A DNA stretch of 64,000 nucleotides from Erinaceus europaeus (taxonomy: Eukaryota; Chordata; Mammalia; Eulipotyphla; Erinaceidae), in the NCBI RefSeq assembly GCF_950295315.1, contig NC_080185.1, positions 41,690,602 through 41,754,601 of the forward strand, in the 5' to 3' direction. This document shows, piece by piece, positions 22,612 to 34,464 of this stretch. A program made the position numbers and the translations under genes. Numbering within the stretch: position 1 is the stretch's first letter; every line of letters begins with the position of its first letter. The notes under the pieces are model-generated. The model worked only from the letters and a program-made list of their open reading frames with translations. It searched no databases and was not told the DNA's origin.

Positions 22612-23035
22612 TTCGTGGTCTGAGAGCTGGCACAGTGAGTAAAACCTTCGACTGTCAAGCATGTGGTCCTGAGTTCAATCCCTGGCAGCACATGTACCAG
22701 AGTGATATCTGGTTTTCTATATTTTCTCCTATCTTTCTCATTAATAAATAAAAATTTTAAAAGGGGGTAGCTCAGAGGGTTAAGCGCACATGGCACAAAA
22801 CACAAGGACAGACATAAAGATCCAGGTTCGAGCCCCTGGGTCCCCCACCTGCAGGGGAAGCGGTGAAGCAGGTCTGCAGGTGTCTGTTTATCTCTCTCTC
22901 TCTCTCTCTGTCTTCCCCTCCTCGTTTGATTTCTCTCTGTCCTATCCAACAACCACAGCAATTACAACGACAACAAAAATGGGGGGAAAAAACAGCCTCC
23001 AAGAGCAGTGGGGGATTGAATCTGGGATTTTGAAC
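22612..23035 (+). repeat. SINE-C then SINE-A
   Basis: SINE-C 22612-22758; SINE-A 22763-23015 with the long-form tail start 'agcctccaagagcagtg'. Confidence 0.75.
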
Positions 23036-23335
23036 ATTCTATTTATTTATGATAAAGATATGAAGAGAGAGAGAGAAAACCAGACATCACTCTTGTAACC
23101 TGTGCTGCTGTCAAACTTAGGACCTCATGATTGAGAGTCCAAATTTTTTTTTTAATTTTTTACCTCTGGTTTTTGTTAATCAGCTCTGGTTTAAGGTGGT
23201 GTGTGTGTTGGGGGATTGAACCTGAGACTTCAGAGCTTCAGGCATGAAAGTTCATTTGCATAACCATTATGCTATCTGCCCTCCTAGCTTGAGAGTCCAA
23301 TGCTTTATCAACTGCACCACCTCCCAGACCACTGA
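23036..23335 (-). repeat. SINE-C (-) split by SINE-D (-)
   Basis: SINE-C minus begins at 23036 and ends at 23335. A SINE-D minus (23143-23288) interrupts it with 12-bp repeats ttgagagtccaa at 23131-23142 and 23289-23300. Confidence 0.85.
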
Positions 23336-23339
23336 ATCT

Positions 23340-24515
23340 GGGATTTTTGGAGCCTCAGGCATGAAAGTCTGTTTGCATAACCACTATGATATCTACCCAC
23401 CCCCCTTTCTTTTCTTTTCTTTTTTTAAGGGTGAACTGCTCAGCTCTGGCTTATGATGGGGAGGGGGAGGAAGACAATCTATTTTCAGAACCATTATGCT
23501 ATCTACCCTGCCCCCCAACTTTAGCTTTTCCATTCTGTCCAGCACCTACACTTGATGGGGCGGGGGTTTTTGGTATCCACCCACTGGCATCAATGGCCTC
23601 CAGGACTGGAGGGGATCAAGGAGAGAAAAATCACCTCCAATGGAAACATACATATTACAAGGGCCCAGAGATGGCTCCCTTGGTAGAGCACACACTTCAC
23701 TATGCACGAACACTCGGGTTCTAGCCACCATCACCACACAGAAGCAGCATGGAGGGAACTTGGGGAAGCGCCATGAAGATAAAGGAGAATGGTTCTGTAG
23801 GGTCTCTCCTCAATCGCTCTTTTTCTTCTAATTTCATTTTTTTTTTGTCTATTTACCAGTACACTACTCTGCTCCAGCTAATGGTGGGGCTGCATAATGA
23901 ACCTGGGATTTCAGAGCTAGAGGCCAGAAGTGTTGGCTCAGGGCCAACACTACGAATCCACAGCTCCTGAAGCCTTTTTTTTTCACTTTTTTCCTTCCTG
24001 TTTTTATTTAGCAGGACAGAGAAATTGAGAGGAGAGGGGAGATAGAGAGGGGGAGACAAAGACACCTGCAGACCAGCTTAACCTCTCATAAAGTGTTGCC
24101 CCTGAAGGTGGGGAGCGGTGCCGAACCTGGGTCATTGAGTATGGTAATGTGCATTTAACCAGGTGTGCCACCGGCCAACCCCACCAACTACCCCCCATGA
24201 AAGTCTTTTTTATATAAATATTTTAATAATTATTTAGTTATGTATTCCCTTTTGTTGCTCTTGTTGTTTTATTGTTGTAGTTATTATTGTTGTTGTTATT
24301 GATGTCGTTGTTGTTGGATAGGATAGAGAGAAATGAGGAGAGGAGGGAAGACAGAGAGGGGGGAAAGAAAGATAGATACCTGCAGACTTGCTTCACCACC
24401 TGTGAAGCAACTCCACTGCAGGTGGGGAGCCGGAGGCTCTAACTGGGATCCTTAGTCATTCCCAGCACTTTGCGCCACCTGCTCTTAACTGGCTGCACTA
24501 CCGCCCAAATCCCCC
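23340..24515 (-). repeat. SINE-D pieces, SINE-B (-), SINE-A (-)
   Basis: SINE-D pieces 23340-23520 and 23838-23935; SINE-B-like minus 23930-24180; SINE-A minus 24206-24512. The interval 23530-23830 is mostly unassigned. Confidence 0.65.
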
Positions 24516-24644
24516 ATGAGTCTTTTACAGAACCACTAAGCTGTATTTCCCCGACCCTCTCTCATTTTCTTTTCTTTTTTATTTTACCATTATTATTTTA
24601 ATTTTTTATTATTTTTTTATTTTTGTACTCAGTGATTTAATGAT

Positions 24645-25465
24645 GATTGACAAGAGATCCAAAAGGCCGAGAAAAACATGAAAAAATGCTCCAAGTCTCT
24701 GATTGTCAGAGAAATGCAAATCAAGACAACAATGAGATATCACTTCACTCCTGTGAGAATGTCACACATCAGAAAAGGTAACAGCAGCAAATGCTGGAGA
24801 GGGTGTGGGCTCAAAGGAACCCTCCTGCACTGCTGGTGGGAATGTCAATTGGTCCAACCTCTGTGGAGAACAGTCTGGAGAACTCTCAGAAGGCTAGAAA
24901 TGGACCTACCCTATGACCCTGCAATTCCTCTCCTGGGGATATATCCTAAGGAACCCAACACATCCATCCAAAAAGATCTGTGTACACATATGTTCTTGGC
25001 AGCACAATTTGTAATAGCCAAAACCTGGAAGCAACCCAGGTGTCCAACAACAGATGAGTGGCTGAGCAAGTTGTGGTCTATATACACAATGAAATACTAC
25101 TCAGCTGTGAAAAATGGTGACTTCACTGTTTTCAGCCTATCTTGGATGGACCCTGAAAAATTCATGTTGAATGAAATAAGTCAGAAACAGAAGGATGAAT
25201 ATGGGATGATCTCACTCTCAGGCAGAAGTTGAAAAACAAGATCAGAAAAGAAAACACAAGTAGAACCTGAAATGGAATTGGCGTATTGCTCCAAAGTAAA
25301 AGACTCTGGGGTGGGTGGGTGGGGAGAATACAGGTCCATGAAGGATGACAGAGGACCTAGTGGGGGTTGTATTGTTAAATGAGAAACTGGGGAATGTTAT
25401 GCATGTACGAACTATTGTATTTACTGTTGAATGTAAAACATCAATTCCCCAATAAAGAAATAAAT
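24645..25465 (+). mobile_element. 5'-truncated L1 (+)
   Basis: 184 open codons of the ORF2 C-terminus ([10 protein letters not shown] ... ISLSGRS, stop at 25232) and a 3' UTR of the type without module X, ending 'ccccaataaagaaataaa'. The next L1 begins immediately after its tail. Confidence 0.9.
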
Positions 25466-25471
25466 TTTTTT

Positions 25472-26094
25472 GGGAGGCGGAGCTACGAGCAGCAGATCGC
25501 TTTCTCTCCTCTCCTCTCCCGGATCAACTAGGAATACCAAAGGAGACCACCCGGACCGAAACAAGACAGGACTAGAATGACCACAGAAACCCAGTAAATC
25601 ACCCGTGAGTACAAACACGCGTGGCTGGTGACAGAGAGGAGAGAGGGGCCTAAGGAGAGATTAAGTGACTGCTAACAGTTCGAAAGTTTGTCAGTGGAGA
25701 CACCACCTCCAGTCTGCTCCACCAACAAGGGGACAGCTGAAGGGAGGAAAGGACTCCCCAGAGACTCACCAAGTACAACTCTGAGTCTCCATTGCTACTA
25801 CCCTCAGAATCTGGAGCAGCAACAGGGAGGGCACAGAGATCTAACCGGGAAACTCAGGAGAAGACCTATACCTCGGTGGCATAGCTGAAGGGCTGTGAAA
25901 GTCTCTTTGCATAACCACTGGATTATCTCTGCCACACCCTGCTTTATCTCTTGGTCAGGAGTCAGTGATTAAGCCAAGAAGCCTATTGATAGTTTAAAAG
26001 CCCTCAGGCTACCATAGCCTACAGGGGAAAAAAAAAGGCTTTTACACCACTGAACTCCAACTCAGGGATTGAAAAAACTGTTAACTTATATAAA
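25472..26094 (+). promoter_or_regulatory. L1 5' UTR
   Basis: The segment between the L1 5' end and ORF1, expected to hold the internal RNA polymerase II promoter. It includes a SINE-D-like antisense fragment, 'gaaagtctctttgcataacc', around 25897-25940. Confidence 0.7.
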
Positions 26095-27069
26095 ATGGTT
26101 AAAACAACAAGAAAAAATAATGGAGACTCGAACCAGGACAAGAGTCCAGCTAAAAGTCCTCCAGAGGGTGAAGCACAAAACAACGAGTTCAACATCCAAA
26201 CATTAGCTAAGGAAATAATAACAGGAGTGAGTAAAGAATTTGAAAAAATTGTAATCAGAACTGCAGGAACAACAAATGAGAATATGGAAGAAAATTCTAA
26301 TAATCTCATGGTTATTAGAGAGCTGAAAGCTGAAATTGCTGAGCTAAGAAGGCAACTAGCTGAACAAGCTAACACAGTATCAGAGCAGGGCAACAAAATA
26401 GATGAACTCCAGAAAGCAGTAGAGGGCAGAGAGAATAGAATCAATGAGGCTGAAGACAGAATTAGCAAGATTGAGGATGAATTAGAGACAACTAAAGAAG
26501 AAGTAAGAGACCTCAAAAAGAGATTAAGAGATGCTGAAAACAACAACAGAGTCCTATGGGATGACTTCAAAAGAAACAATATACGCATTATTGGCTTACC
26601 AGAGGAAGAAAGAGAAGGGGAGGAAGAAAGCGTTCTCCAGGCCATAATAGCTGAAAATTTCTGTAGTCTAGACAACACCAAAGACATAAAGATTCAAGAA
26701 GCCCAGAGGGTCCCAAACAGAATTAACCCAGACCTAAAGACACCAAGACATGTCATACTTAGATTGGAAAGGAATAAGGATAAAGAAAGGATCCTCAAGG
26801 CTGCAAGAGAAAAACAAAGAGTCACCTACAAAGGAAAACCCATAAGATTAGCAGCAGACTTCTCCATACAAACACTACAGGCCAGAAGAGAATGGCAAGA
26901 TATCTATCGAGTGCTCAATGAGAAAGGCTTTCAGCCAAGAATACTATATCCTGCTAGATTGTCATTCAGACTAGATGGAAGCATCAAAACCTTCTCAGAC
27001 AAGCAACAGTTGAAGGAAGCAACCATCACCAAGCCTGCCTTGAAAGAAGTTCTGAAAGGTTTCCTATAA
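26095..27069 (+). CDS. L1 ORF1 protein, intact
   Basis: 324 residues. L1 ORF1p is the trimeric RNA-binding chaperone of the L1 RNP. Visible parts: basic N-terminus (MVKTTRKNNG); coiled coil about 78-155 (LKAEIAELRRQLAEQ ... ELETTKEEVRDLKKRL); RRM from about 162 (NNIRIIGLPEEE); C-terminal domain about 205-320 (TPRHVILRLERNKDKERILKAAREK, FSIQTLQARREW, ILYPARLSF). It is followed 56 bases later by ORF2. No stop or frameshift. It is a retrotransposon gene, not a host gene. Confidence 0.92.
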   Translation: MVKTTRKNNGDSNQDKSPAKSPPEGEAQNNEFNIQTLAKEIITGVSKEFEKIVIRTAGTTNENMEENSNNLMVIRELKAEIAELRRQLAEQANTVSEQGNKIDELQKAVEGRENRINEAEDRISKIEDELETTKEEVRDLKKRLRDAENNNRVLWDDFKRNNIRIIGLPEEEREGEEESVLQAIIAENFCSLDNTKDIKIQEAQRVPNRINPDLKTPRHVILRLERNKDKERILKAAREKQRVTYKGKPIRLAADFSIQTLQARREWQDIYRVLNEKGFQPRILYPARLSFRLDGSIKTFSDKQQLKEATITKPALKEVLKGFL

Positions 27070-27676
27070 ACAACCAGACCACCACAAATAGAACATATAT
27101 CAAAACACTCTAAAACTCTACAAGAATGGCGTTAAAATATCTTCAATCTTTGATATCAATAAATGTGAATGGCCTGAATTCACCTATTAAAAGACACAGA
27201 GTAGGAAGATGGATCAGAAAACACAACCCAACAATATGTTGTCTACAGGAAACTCACCTAACGCAACAAGACAAACACAGACTTAAAGTGAAAGGATGGA
27301 AAACTATCATTCAAGCCAATGGCCCACAAAAAAGGGCAGGAACAGCTATTCTCATATCTGACATGATAGACTTTAAAATACATAAGATTAAAAAAGATAG
27401 GAATGGACACTACTTAATGCTCAGAGGATCAGTCAATCAAGAGGACTTAACAATTATTAATATCTATGCACCCAATGAGAAGCCATCTAAATACATCAAA
27501 CTTCTACTGAAAGAGCTACAGCAATATATTAACAGTAACACAATCATAGTAGGGGACTTCAACACCCCACTATCTCAACTTGACAGATCATCCAGGAAGA
27601 AAATCAGTAAAGACATAAGGGAGCTAAATGAAGAGATAGATAACCTAGAACTATTGGACATTTTCAGAGTCATTCA

Positions 27677-28604
27677 GAGCAAGTTGTGGTACATATACAC
27701 AATGGAATACTACTCAGCTGTAAAAAATGGTGACTTCACCGTTTTCAGCCGATCTTGGATGGACCTTGAAAAAATCATGTTGAGTGAAATAAGTCAGAAA
27801 CAGAAGGATGAATACGGGATGATCTCACTCTCAGGCCGAAGTTGAAAAACAAGATTAGAAAAGAAAACACAAGTCGAACCTGAAATGGAATTGGAGTGTT
27901 ACACCAAAGTAAAAGACTCTGGGGTGGGTGGGTGGGTGGGGAGAATACAGGTCCATGAAAAATGATGAATGAAATAGTGGGGGTTGTATTGCTAAATGGG
28001 AATCTGGGGAATGTTATGCATGTAAAAAAAAAAAAAAAGTAGAAACGCAAAGCAGAAATTGACTGAGTTTGGAGTATGGCACCAAAGTGAGAAAGCAGAA
28101 GTATACTAGAGTTTGCAGTGAGTACCTCCCTAATACTTCCTCTCCACTTTTCCAAGCTTTGGGTCCATGATTGCTCAACAATTTGTTTGGCTTTGTATGT
28201 TAACTCTCTTTTCAGTCACCAGGATCCAGGTATCATCAGGATGCCGGCCAGACTTCCCTGGATTGAAGACACCACCAATGTGTCCTGGAGCTCAGCTTCC
28301 CCAGAGACCCATCCTACTAGGGAAAGAGAGAGGCAGACTGGGAGTATGGACTGACCAGTCAACGCCCATGTTCAGCGAGGAAGCAATTACAGAAGCCAGA
28401 CCTTCTACCTTCTGCAACCCTCAATGACCCTGGGTCCATGCTCCCAGAGGGATAGAGAATGGGAAAGCTATTGGGGGAGGGGGTGGGATATGGAGATTGG
28501 GCGGTGGGAATTGTGTGGAGTTGTACCCCTCCTACCCTATGGTTTTGTTAATTAATCCTTTCTTAAATAAAAAAAAGGAAAAAAAATAAAATAAAAAATA
28601 AAAA
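27677..28604 (+). mobile_element. Nested 5'-truncated L1 with module X
   Basis: Last 170 bases of ORF2 (stop at 27845), 3' UTR, an A tract, module X (28039-28570) and an A-rich tail. It interrupts ORF2 of the host L1. The 287 bases before it (27390-27676) are repeated after it (28605-28891), with about two mismatches by eye. The left copy starts at TT|AAAAAA, the preferred L1 endonuclease site. Confidence 0.85.
28039..28570 (+). mobile_element. Module X attached to the nested L1
   Basis: It starts 'gtagaaacgcaaagcag' straight after an A tract at the L1 3' UTR end and finishes 'taattaatcctttcttaaa'. It is near-identical to 32363-32890. Confidence 0.85.
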
Positions 28605-31600
28605 AAAAAAGATAGGAATGGACACTACTTAATGCTCAGAGGATCAGTCAATCAAGAGGACTTAACAATTATTAATATCTATGCACCCAATGAGAAGCCA
28701 TCTAAATACATCAAACTTCTACTGAAAGAGCTACAGCAATATATTAACAGTAACACAATCATAGTAGGGGACTTAAACACCACACTATCTCAACTTGACA
28801 GATCATCCAGGAAGAAAATCAGTAAAGACATAAGGGAGCTAAATGAAGAGATAGATAACCTAGAACTATTGGACATTTTCAGAGTCATTCATCCCAAGAA
28901 ACTGGAATACACATTTTACTCAACTCCACATGGATCATTCTCAAGGATAGACCATATGTTAGGCCACAAAGACAGCATCAGCCTATTCAAGAGCACTGAA
29001 ATCATCCCAAGCATCTTCTCAGACCACAGTGGAATTAAACTAACACTTAACAATCAACAAAAGATTATTAACAGTGCCAAAATGTGGAAGCTCAACAGTA
29101 CACTTCTTAACAACTTCTGGGTCAAAGACGAAATCAAGGAAGAAATCAAAATGTTTCGAGAGTTCAATGAAAATGAAGACACAAGCTATCAAAATATTTG
29201 GGACACAGCTAAAGCAGTCCTAAGAGGGAAGTTCATAGCTATACAAGCACACATTAGGAAACAAGAAAAGGCACAAATAAACAGCCTGATTGCACATCTT
29301 AAAGACCTAGAAGAAGAACAACAAAGGAACCCTAAAGCAACCAGAAGGACAGAAATTACTAAAGTTAGGGCCGAAATAAATAACATTGAGAATAGGAAAA
29401 CCATACAAAAGATCAATGAAAGTAAATGTTGGTTCTTCGAAAGAGTAAACAAAATCAACAAACCTTTAGCCAGACTCACAAAACAAAAAAGGGAGAAGAC
29501 CCAAATAAATCGGATAGTAAATGAAAGAGGAGATATCACAACAGACACTGCAGAAATTCAACATATCATGCGAGGCTTCTATGAACAACTATATGTCACC
29601 AAGTTAGAGAACCTGGAAGAAATGAATGATTTCCTAGATACCTACCGACTTCCAAAACTAAGTAGAGGAAGTGGATAACATGAACAGGCCCATCACAGCT
29701 AATGAAATTGAAACAGTTATCAAAAATCTTCCCAAAAATAAAAGTCCTGGACCAGATGGTTTTACAAATGAATTCTACAAAACTTTCAAAGAAGACCTAA
29801 TACCTCTACTTTTAAAAGTCTTCCAGAAGATTGAAGACACTGGAATACTCCCTGCCAGCTTCTATGAAGCCAACATCACCCTGATACCAAAAGCAGACAG
29901 GGACACAACCAAAAAAGAAAACTACAGACCAATATCTCTGATGAACATAGATGCGAAAATATTGAACAAAATTCTAGCCAACCGGATACAGCAGTATATC
30001 AAAAAGATTGTTCATCATGACCAAGTGGGGTTTATCCCAGGCATGCAAGGTTGGTTTAATATACGTAAATCAATCAATGTGATCCACCACATCAACAAAA
30101 GCAAGACCAAAAACCACATGGTCATATCAATAGATGCAGAGAAAGCCTTTGACAAAATACAACATCCCTTTATGATCAAAACACTACAAAACATAGGAAT
30201 AGATGGAAAATTCCTGAAGATAGTGGAGTCTATATATAGCAAACCTACAGCCAACATCATACTCAATGGTGAAAAACTGGAAGCATTTCCCCTCAGATCA
30301 GGTACTAGACAGGGCTGCCCACTATCACCATTACTATTCAACATAGTGTTGGAAGTTCTTGCCATAGCAATCAGGCAGGAGCAAGGAATTAAAGGAATAC
30401 AGATTGGAAGAGAAGAAGTCAAACTCTCCTTATTTGCAGATGACATGATAGTATACATGGAAAAACCTAAGGAATCTAGCAAGAAGCTTTTGGAAATCAT
30501 CAGGCAATACAGTAATGTGTCAGGCTATAAAATTAACATTCAAAAGTCAGTGGCATTCCTCTATGCAAACACGAAGTTAGAAGAAATTGAAATCCAGAAA
30601 TCAGTTCCTTTTTCTATAGCAACAAAAACAATAAAATATCTAGGAATAAACCTAACCAAAGAAGTGAAAGACTTGTATACTGAAAATTATGAGTCACTAC
30701 TCAAAGAAATTGAAAAAGACACAAAGAAGTGGAAAGATATTCCATGCTCATGGGTTGGAAGAATTAACATCATCAAAATGAATATATTACCCAGAGCCAT
30801 CTACAAATTTAATGCTATCCCCATCAAGATCCCAAGCACATTTTTTAGGAGAATAGAACAAATGCTACAAATGTTTATCTGGAACCAGAAAAGACCTAGA
30901 ATTTCCAAAACAATCTTGAGAAAAAAGAACAGAACCGGAGGCATCACACTGCTAGATCTCAAACTATATTATAGGGCCATTGTCATCAAAACTGCTTGGT
31001 ACTGGAACATGAACAGACACACTGACCAGTGGAATAGAATTGAGAGCCCAGAAATGAGGCCCCACACCTATGGACGTCTAATCTTTGACAAAGGGGCTCA
31101 GACTATTACATGGGGAAAGCAGAGTCTCTTCAACAAATGGTGTTGGAAACAATGGGTTGAAACATGCAGAAGAATGAAGCTGAATCACTGTATTTCACCA
31201 AATACAAAAGTAAATTCCAAGTGGATCAAGGACTTGGAGGTTAGACCACAAACTATCAGATACTTAGAGGAAAATATTGGAAGAACTTTTTTCCGCATAA
31301 ATTTTAAAGACATTTTCGATGAAACGAATCCAATGACAAGGAAGACTAAGGCAAGTATAAACCTATGGGACTACATCAAATTAAAAAGCTTCTTCACAGC
31401 AAAAGAAACCACTACCCAAATCAAGAGACCCCTCACAGAATGGGAGAAGATCTTTACATGCCATACATCAGATAAGAGTTTAATAACCAACATATATAAA
31501 GAGCTTACCAGACTCAACAACAAGACAACAAATAACCCCATCCAAAAATGGGGGGAGGATATGGACAGAATATTCACCACAGAAGAGATCCAAAAGGTTG

Positions 31601-32362
31601 AGAAACACATGAAAAAATGCTCCAAGTCTCTGATTGTCAGAGAAATGCAAATCAAGACAACAATGAGATATCACTTCACTCCTGTGAGAATGTCACACAT
31701 CAGAAAAGGTAACAGCAGCAAATGCTGGAGAGGATGTGGGGTCAAAGGAACCCTCCTGCACTGCTGGTGGGAATGTCAATTGGTCCAACCTCTGTGGAGA
31801 ACAGTCTGGAGAACTCTCAGAAGGCTAGAAATGGACCTACCCTATGACCCTGCAATTCCCCTCCTGGGGATATATCCTAAGGAACCCAACACATCCATCC
31901 AAAAAGATCTGTGTACACATATGTTCTTGGCAGCACAATTTGTAATAGCCAAAACCTGGAAGCAACCCAGGTGTCCAACAGCAGATGAGTGGCTGAGCAA
32001 GTTGTGGTATATATACACAATGGAATACTACTCAGCTGTAAAAAATGGTGACTTCACCATTTTCAGCCGATCTTGGATGGACCTTGAAAAAATCATGTTG
32101 AGTGAAATAAGTCAGAAACAGAAGGATGAATATGGGATGATCTCACTCTCAAGCCGAAGTTGAAAAACAAGATGAGAAAAGAAAACACAAGTCGAACCTG
32201 AAATGGAATTGGAGTATTACACCAAAGTAAAAGACTCTGGGGTGGGTGGGTGGGTGGGGAGAATACAGGTCCATGAAAAATGATGAATGAAATAGTGGGG
32301 GTTGTATTGCTAAATGGGAATCTGGGGAATGTTATGCATGTAAAAAAAAAAAAGAAGAAGAA

Positions 32363-32890
32363 GTAGAAACGCAAAGCAGAAATTGACTGAGTTTGGAGTA
32401 TGGCACCAAAGTAAGAAAGCAGAAGTATACTAGAGTTTGCAGTGAGTACCTCCCTAATACTTCCTCTCCACTTTTCCAAACTTTGGGTCCATGATTGCTC
32501 AACAATTTGTTTGGCTTTGTATGTTAACTCTCTTTTCAGTCACCAGGTTCCAGGTGTCATCAGGATGCCGGCCAGACTGGATTGAAGACACCACCAATGT
32601 GTCCTGGAGCTCAGCTTCCCCAGAGACCCATCCTACTAGGGAAAGAGAGAGGCAGACTGGGAGTATGGACCGACCAGTCAACGCCCATGTTCAGCGAGGA
32701 AGCAATTACAGAAGCCAGACCTTCTACCTTCTGCAACCCTCAATGACCCTGGGTCCATGCTCCCAGAGGGATAGAGAATGGGAAAGCTATCGGGGGAGGG
32801 GGTGGGATATGGAGATTGGGCGGTGGGAATTGTGTGGAGTTGTACCCCTCCTACCCTATGGTTTTGTTAATTAATCCTTTCTTAAATAAA
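32363..32890 (+). mobile_element. Module X attached to the host L1
   Basis: Same module as 28039-28570, again behind an A tract that follows 'ggaatgttatgcatgta'. In the older L1 copies this point continues 'caaactattgtatt' instead. Confidence 0.85.
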
Positions 32891-32959
32891 AAAAATAAAT
32901 TAATTAAAAACAAACAAACAAAAAAAAAAGAAAGAATTTTTTTTTAAAAAGACGATCGA

Positions 32960-33178
32960 CAAGATTGTGGGATAGCAGGGGTACAATTCCATACAATTCC
33001 CACCACCAGAGTTCCATATCCCACCCTCTCCATTGGAAGCTTCCCTATTATTTATCACTCTGGCAGTATGGACCCAGGATCATTATGGGGTGCAGAAGGT
33101 GAGAGGTCTGGCTTCTGTAATTGCTTCTCCACTGGACATGGGTGTTGGCAGGTCGATCCATACCTGCAGCCTGCCTCT
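32960..33178 (-). mobile_element. Diverged module X fragment (-)
   Basis: In reverse it contains 'aattcccaccaccagagttc', 'ccatatcccaccctctcc' and 'ggcttctgtaattgcttctc', matching module X. It is older than the L1-linked copies next to it. Confidence 0.75.
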
Positions 33179-33184
33179 CTCATT

Positions 33185-33418
33185 TTCTTCACCAAAGCAC
33201 TGCTCAGCTCTGGTTTATGGTACTACTGTGGACTGAACCTGGGACTTTTGGTGCCTCAGACATGAGAGTCTTTTTGCAGAAACATACAATCTCCCCAGCT
33301 CCAGTCTCTTGATTCTTTCTCCCGTCTCCTCCTTCTCTTTCTTCTCCTCTATTGTCATCAGCAGGGCTTTACAACTCTAGGATGACTTTTTCCCCTCATA
33401 TAAGAAAGAGACAGAAGC

Positions 33419-33449
<31 letters not shown>

Positions 33450-33570
33450 GAAATGAAAGAGAACACAGCAATGAAGCTTCCTTCAATGCAGTGGGGCCCG
33501 GGCTCAAACTTGGAGCTCACACACATCAAAGAAGTGCACTAGTCAAGTGAGCCATCTCTATGGCCTGAAA
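33185..33570 (-). repeat. SINE-D (-), (GA)n, SINE-E (-)
   Basis: SINE-D minus 33190-33305; (GA)n 33418-33446; SINE-E minus about 33340-33570 ending 'tgagccatctctatggcc'. Confidence 0.7.
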
Positions 33571-33639
33571 CTCTCACAGTCTCTATCTATACGAAAAAGG
33601 AGCCTGGCGTGCAGAAGTTATACCTGTGGGAGGCCCCAG

Positions 33640-34415
33640 CTCTGCCAAAGAAAGAGTGAAAAATAAGAGACAAGTGCTGGGGAGGATTTGGGGAGGGGAG
33701 GGAACTCTAATGCACTGTTGCTAGGAATGAAAACGGATGCAACATTGGTACAAAGAGTCCTCAATAAAAATGGAAATAGCTTTAAAAAATTTGGGTGGGG
33801 TAGATAGCGTAATGGGTATGCAAAGAGACTCGCACCTAAAGCTCCAAAGTCCCAGGTTCAATCCCCCACACCACCATAAGTCAGAGCTGAGCAGTGCTCT
33901 GATGATAATAATAATAATAGCTAAAATTGTAAATAAAATAATTCTTTCCTATATAACTATATTCATAGCAGCACAGTTTGTAGTAGCCCAAACTTAGAAG
34001 CAACCCAGATGATGAATGGCTGAGAAAGTCGAGGTATTTATATACAAGGGAATACTACTCAGCTGTTAAAAATGATGACATCATCTCCTTTGTCTCATCT
34101 TGCATGGAACTTGAATAGTCTTACGTGAGATCAGCTAGAGGAAGGGCGAAGACTGGATGATCTCACTTATTGATTTGATTTAAGAAACATGGAGGGAAAA
34201 GGAAAACACAAAATACAACTTGGGCTGGGTGGGGTGAATTTCACCAAAGCAGAGGACTCTGGGTAAGGAGAGGAAGGGTGAGGTGGAGAGGGCTTTGGGG
34301 TGCTGGTTTATGGTAGTGGCTTGAGAGTGTTTTACACGCACCTATCATGGGGAGATGAGAAATTGCCCCCATGTGTCAACAGCTGTGCTATAAACCCAAT
34401 AAAAATCACTAAAGA
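33640..34415 (+). mobile_element. Old L1 3' end with SINE-D inserted
   Basis: Degenerate L1 ORF2 end ('gtttgtagtagcccaaactt', 'gaatactactcagctg') and 3' UTR ending 'cccaataaaaatca'. A SINE-D plus sits at 33789-33905. Confidence 0.75.
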
Positions 34416-34464
34416 GTACAGAAAAAGAAAACTGTCCTGATATTTAAATGGTTTCTGGGAAGCT

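Larger units (their letters stand above)
27390..28891 (+). repeat. 287-bp direct repeats flanking the nested L1
   Basis: 27390-27676 and 28605-28891 are near-identical. The mismatches I see change GDFNTPLS on the left to GDLNTTLS on the right. The best reading is a very long target-site duplication. Confidence 0.85.
27126..32163 (+). pseudogene. L1 ORF2 (endonuclease/RT), interrupted
   Basis: The reading frame runs 27126-27676, is broken by the nested L1, and continues in the same frame from 28892. Together the parts give about 1274 codons, the family's usual length. Endonuclease: SINVNGLNSPIKR, CLQETHL, and GDFNTPLS in the left copy of the duplicated block. [10 protein letters not shown] at 30433 (motif C) and [13 protein letters not shown] (motif B). 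C-terminal Cys-rich segment: [19 protein letters not shown] one-base frameshift near 29665 separates the frame ending at 29678 from the frame starting at 29671. Confidence 0.85.
25472..32930 (+). mobile_element. Near-full-length young L1 (interrupted by a nested L1)
   Basis: 5' UTR 25472-26094, starting gggaggcggagc; ORF1 26095-27069; ORF2 27126-27676 continued at 28892-32163; 3' UTR 32164-32342; A tract; module X 32363-32890; A-rich tail. Without the nested L1 and its duplication (1215 bp) the element is about 6.2 kb, the usual L1 length. Possible imperfect flanking repeats are 'aaagaaataaattttttt' near 25455 and 'aaagaaagaattttt' near 32929. Intact ORF1 and an ORF2 with one visible frameshift indicate a recent insertion. 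Confidence 0.88.

Noticed and set aside
26019..26687. 222-codon minus-strand frame over L1 ORF1
   Set aside because: Antisense shadow of the coiled-coil region; hydrophobic and repetitive only because the sense strand is charged.
27677..28604. Internally deleted or spliced L1 followed in tandem by a second truncated L1
   Set aside because: The junction has no GT-AG signature or microhomology. The repeated 287 bases begin at an L1 endonuclease site, and ORF2 regains its frame and normal length if one repeat and the insert are removed. A nested insertion explains all three facts.
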